Both the position numbers and the translations under genes were made by a program. 64,000 bases of DNA from Isoetes taiwanensis (Eukaryota; Streptophyta; Lycopodiopsida; Isoetales; Isoetaceae): contig JAJEKV010000239.1 of assembly GCA_021234155.1 (NCBI GenBank), positions 558,001 to 622,000 on the forward strand, given 5' to 3'. This document shows, piece after piece, positions 27,030-38,725 of this stretch (the stretch's first letter is position 1; each line of letters starts with the position of its first letter). The notes under the pieces are model-generated. The model had not been told where the DNA came from, made no database searches, and saw nothing but the letters and a program-made list of their open reading frames with translations.

Positions 27030-27600
27030 TGCTGCAGATTAATCACTCCTGCTTGTACATGTTCTTTTATAAATGATAACGAGTGTCAATATGGCGCGTT
27101 CTTGCATGAAACTGGTTGAATTTGCTAGTGCGATTGCACTTCTATTGTCACAGTAAAGTAAGGTTGGTTTATACCGCCAGAATAATATTCCCCGCAGTAA
27201 TGCATAGCCAAACCCTTCTTGAGTCATTTGTAGTAGCAAAGAATATACTTTGCTTCGCTGATGATAAAGCGTTGATAGGTTGGCGCTTGCTTTTGCCATG
27301 AAATAACATTAGTTCCAAGCTGAAAACATAGGTTGAAGTTGATCGTCCTGCCGTCAACATCCTCGCCCAACTGTATCCATCGGTATCCTACTAACTTGAA
27401 CAATTCTTTTCCCTGTTGCCTTTGATACACCAATGCGTAATCCATTGTAGCGCATAATCCTCTTGATGGCAAGCCAATGCAAAGGCCCTGATTATCCATA
27501 AAACCGACTTACAATTCCTAATCGAAAATGAAATGGACATGCACATATCGCCAGATAATGGATGCCTATATGTGACATTCCGCGATTTCTTATGCACTTT
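27030..27600 (-). pseudogene. Copia RNase H region
   Basis: Frameshifted pieces correspond to the copia RNase H end. A WRYKPTLLYCDNRSAIALA block (in 27039-27299) carries the D-N-S-A signature, followed by degraded text to the polypurine tract. RNase H removes the RNA strand during reverse transcription. The reading frame is broken. Confidence 0.75.
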
Positions 27601-27624
27601 TCTTCATTTGATGGAGCCATATCT

Positions 27625-28862
27625 TTAGTAAGTCGCAAATGAAATTCCATTGAGTTGCCACGGATTTGAATCCCTGATATCAAATCTGATCAATACTTCT
27701 TCAATGTATCGTCTTTGCACCATTTGTAACCAGCCTTTAGTTCTGTCTCTAATGATATGTATGCCCAAGCAGTAATCAATCTCCCCCATGTCGGACATGC
27801 GAAACTTTGCGCTGAGTTTGCTTTTTACTTGTTTCAAGAACTCAACGGAATTAGAGACCAATATGCAGTCATCTACATAGAGTGCCACAATGGTGAAGAA
27901 GCTGCCCATTGTCTTGACATAAACATTGCCATCTGCCTGTGTACTGCCAAACCCCAATCGAAGCAAATATCCATTTATGCGTTCGAAGCATGCCCTGGGA
28001 GACTGGCGCAGCCCATATAAGGCCTTGTGTAACCTGCGTACAAGCTGCTCATTTCCTGCTTTGATATATCCTTCTGGCTGTGATACATAAACTTCTTCTT
28101 GAAGTTCTCCATGAAGAAATGTCGTTTGCACGTCCATCTGATGGACCTCTAAATTAAGCTGAACTGCTAGGGCCAGCAGAGTGCGTATGGACGATATTCT
28201 TACTACGGGAGAAAAGGTGTCCGTGAAATCCACTCCTGCAATTTGGGAGAACCCTCGGGCCACAAACTGTGCTTTGAATCATTCAATCTGACCAGCTGCA
28301 TTCCGTTTAAGCTTGAACAACCATTTGGTACTAACCACTTGACGGCCAGGTGGAAGATCTGTTAGTTCCCAAGCCCGATTTTGCAAATGAGTTGTATTCT
28401 GCATCCATGGCCTGTTGCCATTCCATTGCATGTGTGTTGTTCAGTGCTTCTTCCACAGTTGCATGCTCATGTATATCTTCATCATGCATAACCAAGTTGA
28501 GATGAGTGCACTTTCTACTATTGAAGCTGGCTGATTCTAGCACTTCCTTAGCTTTCACACAACTTAGGAACCCGCCCAGATCTGGTTGTGCCCCTGTTTC
28601 CTCTGATAAACTGTTCATGTATGTGCCTTGCCCTGTTGACACTGTCATATACCAAAGGAACTTGCTACTGTCCTCTAAGTGCATCTGCCACATTAGGTCC
28701 TGTTGCACCCACTTGGGACTCGTCTGATTTTTCCGCAGTATCATCTGGAATATAGTTTGGAAGAGGATCTTCATCTTCCTCCATCGCAGAGCTGTTTGAA
28801 CTAGAGCCTTCTGCCATGCACCACTCATCGGTGTCTCCAAAATTTACATCCAGAATATCCAA
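27625..28862 (-). pseudogene. Copia reverse transcriptase
   Basis: The entry segment (28331-28862) has EALNNTHAMEWQQAMDAEYNS, typical of the start of copia RT. After a frame change the main domain (27625-28263, 212 residues) shows ARGFSQIAGVDFTDTFSPV at residues 2-20, MDVQTTFLHGEL at about 43-54, LYGLRQSPR at about 82-90 and the catalytic YVDD at 129-132. The catalytic residues are intact, but the polyprotein is interrupted. Confidence 0.92.
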
Positions 28863-28873
28863 TGATGATCCCC

Positions 28874-29520
28874 TCAGTAAACAGCTCCCCCATAATACAT
28901 ATCTTCATTAAAATTAACATCTCCAATGCGGCATATTATCAGGCGATTGGTTTCTAAATGATACAACCTATAGGCCTTCGATTCTAGAGAATATCCAAGC
29001 TGGATGCGTCGCACACTCTTTTCCTCCAATTTATGTCTCTTTTTAGCAGGGATAAGGGGGTATGCTATACATCCAAAAATTCTCAAATGACCAAGAGAGG
29101 GAACCTGACCTGACCACAAGAAGTGAGATGTGCGTCCTTGCAAAGAGGATGTTGGTAACGGTTTTAAGATATGCCGCTTTGTCATGATCCTCACCCCGTA
29201 ACTTGTCCGACATCCCAAAGAATCGTAACATAGATCTCGGCATTTTCAATCTATGTAGGCGATTCATACGCCCGCCACTCCATTCCATTGAGGTGTGTAT
29301 GGAGTGGTTCTTTGATGGATAATGCCCTGTTATTGCAAATATGCCTCAAAATATTTTGAACAGTATTCTCCCCCATTGTCACTTCGTAACAACTTAATCT
29401 TCTTCCCAGTTTGAGTTTACATTTGTACTTGAAACACCCTGAACATATGCAAAACTTCGATTTTCTTGCCAACAATCTAACGGTCACAACTGAGAAATCA
29501 TCTATAAATGTGATCACATA
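28874..29520 (-). pseudogene. Copia integrase
   Basis: Pieces in three frames: the core starts TFIDDFSVVTV (about 29510) and continues past NGMEWRAYESP (about 29280). A distal block, LGHLRIFGCIAYPLIPAKKRHKLEEKS (split by frame changes in 28874-29218), matches the copia integrase C-terminal region. Integrase joins the cDNA ends to the target. It is not functional as read. Confidence 0.82.
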
Positions 29521-29732
29521 TCGCTTTTATTCCCAATAGACATGGCGCCGATATGGCCACAAATATCGAGTGTATGAGCTCTAATACATCTTTTGCTCGC
29601 CACTTTCACCCTATGGAAATGTGCCTCTCTTTATGTTTCCACATCACACATGCCTCACGTTGCTCCATCTCTTCCTCATCGCCAATGTTCAAGTTCCACC
29701 GCCACCTCTCCCTCAGATAGCTTCTTTATTGA

Positions 29733-30557
29733 TCAGACATTCACATGACCCAAAAACGACAGCCAAAGCCGTAATTCATTCATACTCCTTCTTACATTCA
29801 ATGCCTGATGTGGAATCTTGATTGTAACATCTAATTTGTAGAGTCCATCCTTGCGAGTCCCACTAGCGATCTGCACACTTTGTTCATCTGATATAGTGCA
29901 AGTATACTTTGTGAATGTCACCACCAATCCTATATCAGCTATCTTCCCAATTGATAGTAGAGTTTGAGTCAATCCTGGTACGTATTTCACATCATGGATC
30001 TTCTTTACATCAGTCCCCATCTGCACCATTATACTGCCTCGACCACACACCTTATATACCCTATTATCTCCAACATATACTTGCTGTTCAGATTTAGATG
30101 CCTCAAATGTTTCAAATATGTCTCTTACCGAACTCATGTGCATTGATGCGCCTGAGTCCAACCATATATCCCTGATCTGATTCATTCTTGGTGATGAACT
30201 TACCATGAAGAGTTTGTCACCGTCTTTATTGTCTCCCGTTCTAAAGTTTCTTGATGGAAATCTGTTCCTATCCACTGATGACGACAGTCTGGTCCTGCAA
30301 TCCTTCGCCATATGACCAGCTTTGCCACATTGAAAACAAGGGGATTTTCTGATCCTATTCTGCATGCTTGCTTCCCCTCTAAAGCTGCCAAACGGAGTTG
30401 GGCTTCTATTCCCATTTGACGGAACATCCCTTGTCTGCATTGGTTTCTTTCCAAACCATCTCTTCTTGTCTTTAATCATAAAAGCTGTATTCTTAGCACT
30501 TCCTTCTAACTTTAGTTTGCGTTCTTCCTCTATTAACGCTGCAACCAAGCTGTCCAT
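29733..30557 (-). pseudogene. Copia gag C-terminus and protease
   Basis: This 274-residue frame has a CCHC zinc knuckle with C74, C77, H82 and C87, which binds genomic RNA. The aspartic protease follows, with active site LDSGAS at about 133-138. The pre-integrase segment lies at the end. It is the longest intact frame of the element. Confidence 0.92.
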
Positions 30558-31069
30558 TGACTAATTTGGGAGGTTTGTCAATGCTGTAACAATAGATCTG
30601 AAATCTGAGGCCAATCCCTTCAATAACACTGCCATTTGATCTTCTGCTGAGACCTTTACATTCACTCTTGCTAATTGTATGACAAGAGCACGCAACCGAC
30701 TCAAAAATTATGGAATAGATTCCCCTGAGGTCATGTGGAGATAAAAAAATTGCTGTTTTAAAGACAATTCACATGTCTTTTCAGTCCCTCCTAGTTCTCC
30801 TTAGCACTCTTCTTCAAGTCCACAAGGTGAATATACTCTTCCCCAAGAGCTAACCCTATTGTGGTGACTGCTTTTCTGTCCCTTTGATCCCATTCCATGG
30901 CTTTTGCTGCCTCTGCTGGTCTGACCTCTGTGCCATCTACAACTGTCCAGGTTGCTTCTCTCATCATGATTAATTGAAGCTTTAGGGACCAGGTATGATA
31001 ATTGTTTCCAGTGAATTTCTCTAGAAATTTCTCAAAGAATTTATCTATTCCTTGAGTTGATCCTGCCAT
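30558..31069 (-). pseudogene. Copia gag N-terminal part
   Basis: The likely start codon is at 31069. The opening frame (92 residues) contains FTGNNYHTWSLKLQLIMMRE then VVDGTE, the usual beginning of plant copia Gag (gag-polypeptide/UBN2-like). A stop at about 30791 and frame changes to 30558 separate it from the zinc-knuckle part. Confidence 0.85.
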
Positions 31070-31296
31070 GCTTTCTGACTCTCAAATTTCGTGTATGAAA
31101 TTTATACCTGGATTTCACCGATAAATTCCTTGTGGAAAATGGAGGCGTCTAAATACACTCCTCTCAACAGAGAGGCTAATTCTCGACTGTTCTCTAAGCC
31201 TTCTCCGTCAAGTCCGGTGATTTACCCTTTGTAAAACCCTCAGTGCACTTTCTTCAACCTGTGGAAGCGGCAGCTCCTGTTCACGCCCATAACAAA

Positions 31297-31308
31297 GCTC
31301 TGATACCA
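31297..31308 (-). promoter_or_regulatory. Primer binding site for initiator tRNA-Met
   Basis: TGGTATCAGAGC in element sense, directly after the 5' LTR. It is complementary to the 3' end of plant initiator tRNA-Met, the standard copia primer. Confidence 0.95.
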
Positions 31309-31503
31309 TCTTAAGATTACAGAAGATAGAGATGGTGGAGAATATATATGCGGCTTTTCTTATTGATTGAATAACACAATACAACAAAAGTAGTTATCTA
31401 TGCATCGGACAGATACGTCGTTTCCCTAAATAGCTACGACTCATTTATTGCTGACTAGGATGACATCTATTCTAGATCCTTGCTGACTCATCATATTCTA
31501 ACA
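31309..31503 (-). repeat. 5' LTR of the copia element
   Basis: 195 bp, with nine differences from the 3' LTR, eight of them transitions. It is followed by the second ATAAT target copy. Confidence 0.95.
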
Positions 31504-31508
31504 ATAAT

Positions 31509-32640
31509 GATACCCTCTAGATTTGTCTCTATGTGTATTAAGGACCCTAGCCTCAGTAATGGTCTCCTGAGGATTTTGGGCGCATTCACGAAATATCTGA
31601 GCGGGATCACTACTAGTACCATAAGGTCCTGCAATATCACGATTACTTGGTGCAAAGGATCGTCCAAGTTGTCACCCATCTGAATATGAAATCAAACATT
31701 ATAAATAAAGCCATCACAACTCAGTGTTAGTCCCCTGCCAGGCATTGGACTAATCCTGAACACAACACAGGTCAAAGGCAAGGGACCAGGTCAAGCGTCA
31801 AGTAGCAAACCCACGCCCTCGCCGAAAACCACGCAGAAATCCACGCCCCCGTCAAAGAAGAGGATTAGACAAGAAAATGACTGCCTCCGGGGAGTTTGGC
31901 CTTAAAGTAGCGGTATTTAGGGCACTAATGATGGCACTGCAAGGATCCCCCCAAATCAAGCATATGATCCTTGAGTTAGTGACCGAGATCACAAAGGCTC
32001 TGCCATATGTCTATTTTGGGCTCGAGGCCATTGTACTATATATATCAGTAGAGTTAGATTTCAAGTTTTTAGATGAGACTTAGTATCGTCTTGCTTCAGT
32101 CTTCTCGTCTTAGTGAGATCTTATGTAGTCTTTTTTATATTCAAGGATTCTTATCTTTGCAAATTTCGCGTGACATACTATACTAGGATTTGTCTGTTTG
32201 ATCCACGGGTCCTCATAGGGGGCTGTCTTGCAAATGATCCCGAACCCAAACCCTAAACATCAAGGCCTTTGTGGTCTTAGTTCCTTTTTTCGGACAACAA
32301 GATGAACCACGATTCAGTTATGTTGATATTATTCCATCATTTTGAAATTTACAAATAGTTGCAACCCCAATTTCAACAATGCGGAATTGCATGTAAATAC
32401 TTTTTATTATTAGCCTTAATTCTAACAGGTCTCAAATTACAAGTTAACACTTAGTTAATCAACACTTAGTAGATGTAACTCAACACATTTATACTCATCG
32501 ATAATGACTCATACATTGAAAGTAAGAGCACAATAAAAGCACGAATACAATGAAAAGTAAGATGCACTGAAAGTAGGATTACAATGAAAGTAAAATTCAC
32601 ATCATAAGATACTCATGGACTCTCATACTTTATTTTGTTT
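31509..32640. other. Region right of copia with a disrupted unknown frame
   Basis: On the minus strand, 31509-31690 reads APSNRDIAGPYGTSSDP, FRECAQNPQETITEA and HRDKSRGYHY up to the copia target site. Removing copia leaves the frame open into 26692. It may be a transposon or host exon; I do not recognise it. The rest, including the plus-strand frame 31877-32083, has no family features. Confidence 0.4.
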
Positions 32641-34430
32641 GTTCGACTATCTTCTCTAGTGACTTCAGAACTTTATCCTTCACAGAGATTGCAATCTTCA
32701 TGTACCCCTTTCTCGGATCCACCTTGTCCTTTTCGGGGGTTCCATGACATCAACACGAATTTTATTTTCACCCATTGGGGCGGATCACTTGCATCATACT
32801 TCCATTGCTTATTAAAACAATCTATGTAGCGCTCCTTTTCAGTAATGACTCCTTTCCCACTTATTGAGCGCCACCACTCCACATATGCACCTTGTTTCTG
32901 TTAGGGTTGGTAGCTTCCCTACAAATGCTCGAGACGGTATACCCTAACCAAATAGGATAAGTAACTTCATTTGATGGCCTGACGGTCAAATATTGACCAT
33001 CCTTCAAATCCATCTTAGAATCATATGGAGCAAGTCCACAATACTTGAGACGCTCTTTTCTAGGTCCAACGTAGTGCTCTTCTTCCTCTTCCACCTCCTC
33101 TTCAGACTCCTCTATCATCAAGTGGATCGGCTGCTGATCAGGTTAGAATTGACCATAGTCGAGCTTCCATCGACTTTGGGGTAGCCAACCCTCTCGAAGG
33201 ACACTACTACTTGTGTCCAAGCTCCCTAAAAGCATATGAACTTCATTCCAGTAATTTACAAGTGCTTCACGCTTCTTTCCCGGTGCTATGTGTTTATCTG
33301 CTAAGGATTTCTCCCAGTACTTTATATATTCCATTATCCCTTCCATAGTCCGCTCACACTCCTTCACTTCTCATAATGATTTCATAGCCTTAGGCTCTCC
33401 TGTCGACACTATTGATTCACCTACCACATCCTCTTTCCAAATCAATACATCCTTATTTTCCGGTTTTCACACAAGATCTCCAGCCCTCATCTTGTATCGA
33501 ATTATTGGCTTTCCATTTTTCATCAAAAACATAAATTGCAATGGAACACTATGCCCAGTAAGTCCTTCACGAGCATAACCCTCTATGAACTCTTTCTAGT
33601 TGGGGACTTCTTGTAGGAGAAGGTGAAGAACACTGCTTAAATAGCTCCAAAAGCATCGGATAAGTGGTGATATCACTTTTCTGCAATTTGATCCTATAAT
33701 GTCCAAACATTGCATCAATGTCTTTGTGAATGTGGCCAGGCATTAACTAACCAACATACACTATTTCAAACACTCTAATCCATGTAAGATATGACACGTA
33801 TGCAAACAAGTATCTATTCTTATTCTCGCCAACACAATTGTCAAGTTGCAAGAGTAGCTTCTTGGGTAGTCGACGCTCCGGTATTGGGTTCACATAAATT
33901 GCAGGTCTTTGGCACATTCATCCTTCCTATGGTCAAATCCTCTAGTTTTATGGGAGCGGTGTCATGCAATGCCTTGAAGAGTTGTTGCAATGCTTTACAA
34001 GAACGAACATCTCTATTAAAATCATGTTCCAAATCGTGCAATGCTTTTGCAATGCTACCAACATGGAAGTTTGGACCATCACCCCATAATTCTAATGTAA
34101 AATGGTAGTGATGCACTACTCCCCGCCATGAGTTATGAATCCGCTTAGTGATATTTGCAATGGGAATGACCTTGCAACAAATTTTGGTATAGCCCTAAAC
34201 CGAGGCAAAAATGGTTTTTGCTGATCCATCTTGTCATGAATGACGATAGAAAATTCTCCGGTTCTTCTCCAAAGTAGAGTACCGCGTGGTCGCGACCTCC
34301 TTTTTCTGGAGGGGTTCTAGAGACAAAAGACCAAATGGGTGTATCCAAGACTGGTGTTCACAAATTGTTGAGCCATCCAAGGACGTAACCAAAGATTGGT
34401 ATATGATCATCCGTCTTGAGAAACAATATA
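32640..34430 (-). pseudogene. DUF7869-type transposon protein relic
   Basis: Read across frames in order: HDKMDQQKPFLPRF (about 34240), an LELWGDGPNFHVGSIAKALHDLE block (34116-34040), and QLDNCVGENKNRYLFAYVS with GHIHKDIDAMFGHYR (about 33840-33700). These are hallmarks of the DUF7869 domain of plant and animal transposon proteins. The C-terminal part has a basic/acidic linker, then DLKDGQYLTVRPSNEV-YPIWLG (32861-33121) and YIDCFNKQWKYDASDPPQWV (32673-32882), resembling a chromatin-reader-like tail. At least five frameshifts are needed. The catalytic role of DUF7869 is inferred, not shown. Confidence 0.65.
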
Positions 34431-34810
34431 TTAATTAAAGTGGGTCAAATCTAGAAATTTGGGACTCAGACTGAAAATGGGACTCATACTATAGAATAAA
34501 AAAATTCTGAATTGAATGCTTGAATAGAATTACACATCACACACAAAGAACTGGGTAACTTGTTTTCCTCATAAATTTTACAAACTACTAGTTGAAAAAG
34601 TTTTCAAGCTTCTCAATATTATCTACCCTCATACAATGATATAGCATGGAGGTTGCTCATGGCTTTTGTCCATGCCTTTTGAGATCTTGTGTGTCTTGGC
34701 TTTTAAAATGTGACAAGTTGGATATGACCATACCACACACTCCACCAATTCCCTCCTTTGAGGATCAGCATGATTTGCCCTCCACTTCTTCTCCCAGCAG
34801 TCGGTGTATT

Positions 34811-36376
34811 AACCATCATTCATTTAAATTCGGATTATGTCATAATTTTGGGAATTTTGAACACGGGAGATTTGGCGTATGCCGTTTTCTTTGGAATTTT
34901 CTTGTTTTTTTTTTTTAGAAAACGCTGCGTTTCCCGCCCTCAAAAATTCCCCCAAAATTTTCCTCTTTTTGCGTTTTGCCTTTTCTCAAAACGCGTCCCG
35001 CCCCGTCATAAAAATTCCTCCCACTTTTATATTTCTCTTTCTCTTTTAATATATTTCATTTTTTTTTGATGGATGCCTCCGGCCGCCCTAATAGGCGGCG
35101 GCCCACGCTTCGATGGCGCTGCCTCTGCTTCTATTCAACGGCGACAATTCAAGAAGCGATGGGCTCCATAGTAGAAGCGCCCCCGCTCCATGGTCGTGCC
35201 TCTGCTACACTTCCTACTGGCTCACGCGCATCGCTCGTTACGATCTCATCGCTACATTCTTGCTGAGGTAAGTAGCCCTTTTTCCGATGATTTGATGCTT
35301 ACGCATACAATATTCTTACTTGATGCTTTGTTGAGCAGGGTATGGAAATAAATAAAAAGGTCGCAGTAAAGGTCATTTGGAGGTAGCCGTTCTTCATTTC
35401 TAGTGTGGAGCTCATTTTCGCAATGTTTTAACCGTGGATGAAGCTTTTGGAAACAAGGGACGGAAAACAACGGACCTCATGCAATTGCATATTTTCTCGG
35501 CAGAGATTGAAGTGCCAAATTGGTTTCTAAGCATTCAGCAGCGATGAATAGCATTGTAAAATGTGGTTCAAGGGTTAATGCAAGCATCCAATCACTTCCA
35601 TACTACTTCGTGGGGCCCTCGATTTGAAGTTCCATGCTACTCGGCTTTGGAGAAGCATTTTAACAGTTTCAAGCTTAAAGATTTTAATAAAGACTTGGAT
35701 TTGTAAATTGAAGCGTGCTTAGTATTGAAGCGACAATATGGTAAATAGAAATGCTTTGAGCATGGATTTACTTTTGCTTATAAGGTAAATGAAAGGAAAA
35801 AGCCGTAAGATGTTCTACGGGATTATCTACCCTCTGTTTGAAAAGGGTGAAGAAAGCGTGGGTTTAGAACTCCCCGCAGTTTGCATAATGACTTGGGAAA
35901 TGCGCGGTAGCGATTTAACATAGGCGCCACCCTATCAAAAATTGACCGAATTGTCTATTTTAAAGTATTTGGGAGGAAGGCCATTTATTAAAATTATGGT
36001 TTTTAAAGCATTTTGTAGGACATCTCATTTATTAATTGTATAGATATTCCAATTTTATTGGCCTAAATATCATAACTCTAGATTTAAATTTGTTAAAAAG
36101 ATGTGAATATTGAAGCAATATTATTTTTATGTATTGTAATATTTGCTTGATTTCGTTAAGTAACTGATTATTTTGTTGTGATGTTGTGATGTTAATTTCA
36201 AGCAAATAAGTACCTTATTTAAAGTAAATATGAAAAAATAACTATATATGCAACATACACTACGTTTTTTAAATGCCAAAAATAGAATTGAAAAACACTA
36301 GATGCCCTAAAAATAACGCTTATCCGGGTAGCGATTTTGGAGCAGTACATAATCCCAATTTAATTGAATGATGGTT
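34811..36376. mobile_element. Nested 1566-bp TIR DNA transposon
   Basis: Both ends carry a 30-bp terminal inverted repeat starting AACCATCATTCA, with two mismatches. It is flanked by a 4-bp target duplication, TATT (34807-34810 and 36377-36380). The paralogous copy at 46.19 kb shows the uninterrupted site with a single TATT, which proves the insertion and its limits. The interior is A+T-rich, with a GC-rich patch at 35060-35270. No transposase motif is recognised, so it is probably non-autonomous. A 4-bp duplication excludes hAT, Mutator and PIF/Harbinger. Confidence 0.88.
35066..35338 (+). other. GC-rich open frame with splice-like ends inside the nested transposon
   Basis: A 66-residue Arg-rich frame starts MMDASGRPNRRRPTLRW (35066). 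Just past its end is a consensus donor, GAG-GTAAGTA (35268), and an acceptor, TTGAGCAG, at 35338. This may be the first exon of a decayed transposase or a captured host exon. The sequence matches no family I know. Confidence 0.35.
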
Positions 36377-36884
36377 TATTGCTCCTTCAAGTTGCCCTTC
36401 TTGTGTCTTCCAATGGGCTCTCAATATTGAACTTGGAATCCAGGACACAACTCCTCTCCATCAGCCATGGTGGTGGTTACATCAGAGAGTGCCACCCCTA
36501 ACCATATTGGACAATCCTCATCGTCAGGCCTTACTAGCACAAAGTATCCTTCCTTGATGTCCTCAAAGGGATCCCACTCAAGAAGATCAAACCACTTCGG
36601 CTTTGAGGCCTTACTTCCCACAAACTACTTGGAAAATAGCTACTGCTTCCTTTTTGCAAGTGAAAAGGTTCTGTTAATGAATGCTATCGATCCATGTCGT
36701 TAGATCGACATTCCCAGGAGAGGATGAGCGATACATATATGGCTTCTCATGTGTCTCGGCATTCTTCTCACAACAGTATAGTGGCATTGTAGAAACCCTC
36801 CCTCTCTGTCCCTTCTCTTCTTTTATATTTTTCGCTTGGCAGACATGTACAACTTTATTGAGAATTTTTGTTTATAATCAATAC

Positions 36885-37135
36885 TGTTGTTGCTATTGAT
36901 TCGCGTGGCACGCGCGACTAACCCCTCCATTTTTTTTATAAAGGTTTTTATGCGTGTGGCACGCGTGACCAGCCCCTCTGGAGGTTTATGTTTCTCATTG
37001 ATATTTTGTATTTTATATTCATATTTTTTGTTGCTATTGATTCGTGTGGCATGCGCAACCAACCCATCCATTTTATAGAATTCTTTTATTCGCATGGCAC
37101 ATACGACCAACTGGAGATTTTCATATATCTATGTT
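36885..37135. repeat. Tandem repeat with a GTGGCACGCG motif
   Basis: Four diverged copies of GATTCGTGTGGCACGCGCGAC-AACCC start near 36899, 36952, 37042 and 37090. Alternate copies are preceded by TTGTTGCTATT, giving a higher-order period of about 140 bp. No function is evident. Confidence 0.7.
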
Positions 37136-37209
37136 TTTTGTTATTACTAATGATTTTTATGGGCATTTGGTTTGTGACTTTTTGTTTTTTCAGGTTCTTA
37201 GAATTAGAA

Positions 37210-38725
37210 TACATCTTGGGGTTCTTTAGTTGATTGGTTCCAGCTATCCACATTTACATTCCGGTGCACTTGGAGTTCCACATGACCTTCAAAATGCAAT
37301 TCACCGCTCTATGTAGCATTGGATACCTAAATCACTAGGAATATTGGAGTACCACGGGGATTGCCCTCTATCTTCTACACTCTTTTGGTTTGTACATTGA
37401 TCAAGAATGGCTTGATCATCATGGTGTGGAGGCCCACATTTAGCACACTATATCATCAGGCAACTTATGTATGCCGATGATGTTTCACTTATTGCACATA
37501 CTGCTATTAGTATGCAACAACATTTACATGCTTTGTATAGTTTTTGTGAGAACATAGGCCTACATGTTAATCTCTAAAAGACTAAGCTCGGGTAGTTCGG
37601 TCTCCTTTAAGAACACACTTTGAAAAAGCGAGGTATTACCAAGCGTGCAGGACTGTTGGTCGGAGAGCATTCTATGCAATGCAAAACAATTGTTTTTCGA
37701 GCAGAGATTTAGGTTTGGTCACGGAAAGCCCACTTGTTTTGGGCTTTGCTAGAACATGTTTTTATCTGAGTTCTCAAGTATGGGGGCTTGCCATTAGTAC
37801 TCTTGCTTGGGAGAGCTTGGGCGTGTGCAAAAACCCTTTCTCACTTACAACCTAGGAGTCAAAACTACGATCCCGTATGCTATTCCTTTTACGAGATGCA
37901 TTTTTGGCCTCTTCAATATTCTGCCATGAAGCGCCATCTCCACTATATCAGCAAGGTGCATCACATGGATGATGATAGGTACCCTCTTCTCGCACTTCCC
38001 ATGGTTGAATCTCCCCAGCGTTTGAAATGATGTTGGAACGAGAATTGTAATGCATGGTTTGCCCACTGGTCTGTGCAACCGGAACAGTGCATGGTGCTTG
38101 CTAGTTCTGATCCTGAGCTTTTGCAATAATATCTCGATGGTCGTTTTTCTCAGAAGATGTGGGATACAATTACCTTAGTGCAAGTTAAAACTGGTCATTA
38201 TCATGCACGTATAAATCCCACTTTACCAGGACCGCAATCTTATTTGCTTGCTTCTTTGTCCATGAAAAAGCTTGTAGATTCTGCATCAATTCACACAGGG
38301 TCCCACAAGCTATGGATTGAGACAAGTAGATGGGAGCCGCCACAATTTCCACGAGAAGCGAGATTGTGTACATGTTGCTAGTTATAGGTTATTAAAAATG
38401 AAAACCATACTCTGCTAAGATGTCCTGCTTTTGAGATGGCTAGGAATCATTATTTGACTTTAACATTCCATTCCACGCTTTCACAACTTCTCAGAGCAGA
38501 TGAGCGTCTTTAATTATTGAACCCTCAGTAATCATCATTGCCTACCTATATTTTCTTCTTACTTGTCTAGTATCATCATTACTGCAAACGTTTTCCCCTT
38601 GAAGATCTTTCAAGGCAGGGGTATTTTAATCCTAGTAGTAATGGTTGTACTAGGCTATTGTATGGGTCCCATGGCCTCTTGGTCTTCATGAACGTTAAAA
38701 AATCTACTCTATTCTATTCCTTGAA
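37210..38725 (+). pseudogene. LINE 3: 5'-truncated LINE, RT to 3' end
   Basis: The fragment begins inside the RT. Degraded LHSGALGVPHDL is followed by a GCPLS-LF block (about 37360) and QLMYADDVSLIAHT (about 37460). It then has long partly open frames (37788-38030, 38157-38381) and ends with a damaged C-terminal zinc motif of the type CxxC...NHTLLRCPAF (about 38370-38440). The 3' end carries GGGTCCCATGGCC and short CTATT repeats near 38705-38725. The order matches LINEs 1 and 2, but the sequence is far from both. 5' truncation at 37.2 kb is normal for LINE copies. Confidence 0.75.

Larger units (their letters stand above)
26693..31503 (-). mobile_element. Complete Ty1/copia retrotransposon, degenerate
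   Basis: A 4811-bp element flanked by the 5-bp target duplication ATAAT (26688-26692 and 31504-31508). It has two 195-bp LTRs. On the minus strand the PBS TGGTATCAGAGC (31308-31297) follows the 5' LTR, and the polypurine tract TGAAGTGGGAG (26898-26888) precedes the 3' LTR. Gag, protease, integrase, RT and RNase H occur in copia order but with frameshifts. The LTRs differ at 9 of 195 sites, so the copy is moderately old. It inserted about 220 bp after the PRR stop codon. Confidence 0.95.
34431..36830 (-). mobile_element. Copy A of a DUF7869-related element, split by a nested transposon
   Basis: 34431-34810 and 36377 to about 36650 are the two halves of one sequence that is intact on the plus strand at about 45930-46583. 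The right half encodes KPKWFDLLEWDPFEDIKEGYF then VRPDDEDCPIWLG (36421-36621). The left half encodes a degraded VWSYPTCHI segment and the 3' region ending TTAATTAA. The same reader-like motif as in the neighbouring DUF7869 relic (VRP-(D/N)E-PIWLG) suggests a C-terminal fragment of a related element. Further upstream (to about 36830) PLYCCEKNAETHEKPYMYR may be its coding start, with no counterpart checked. Confidence 0.7.
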
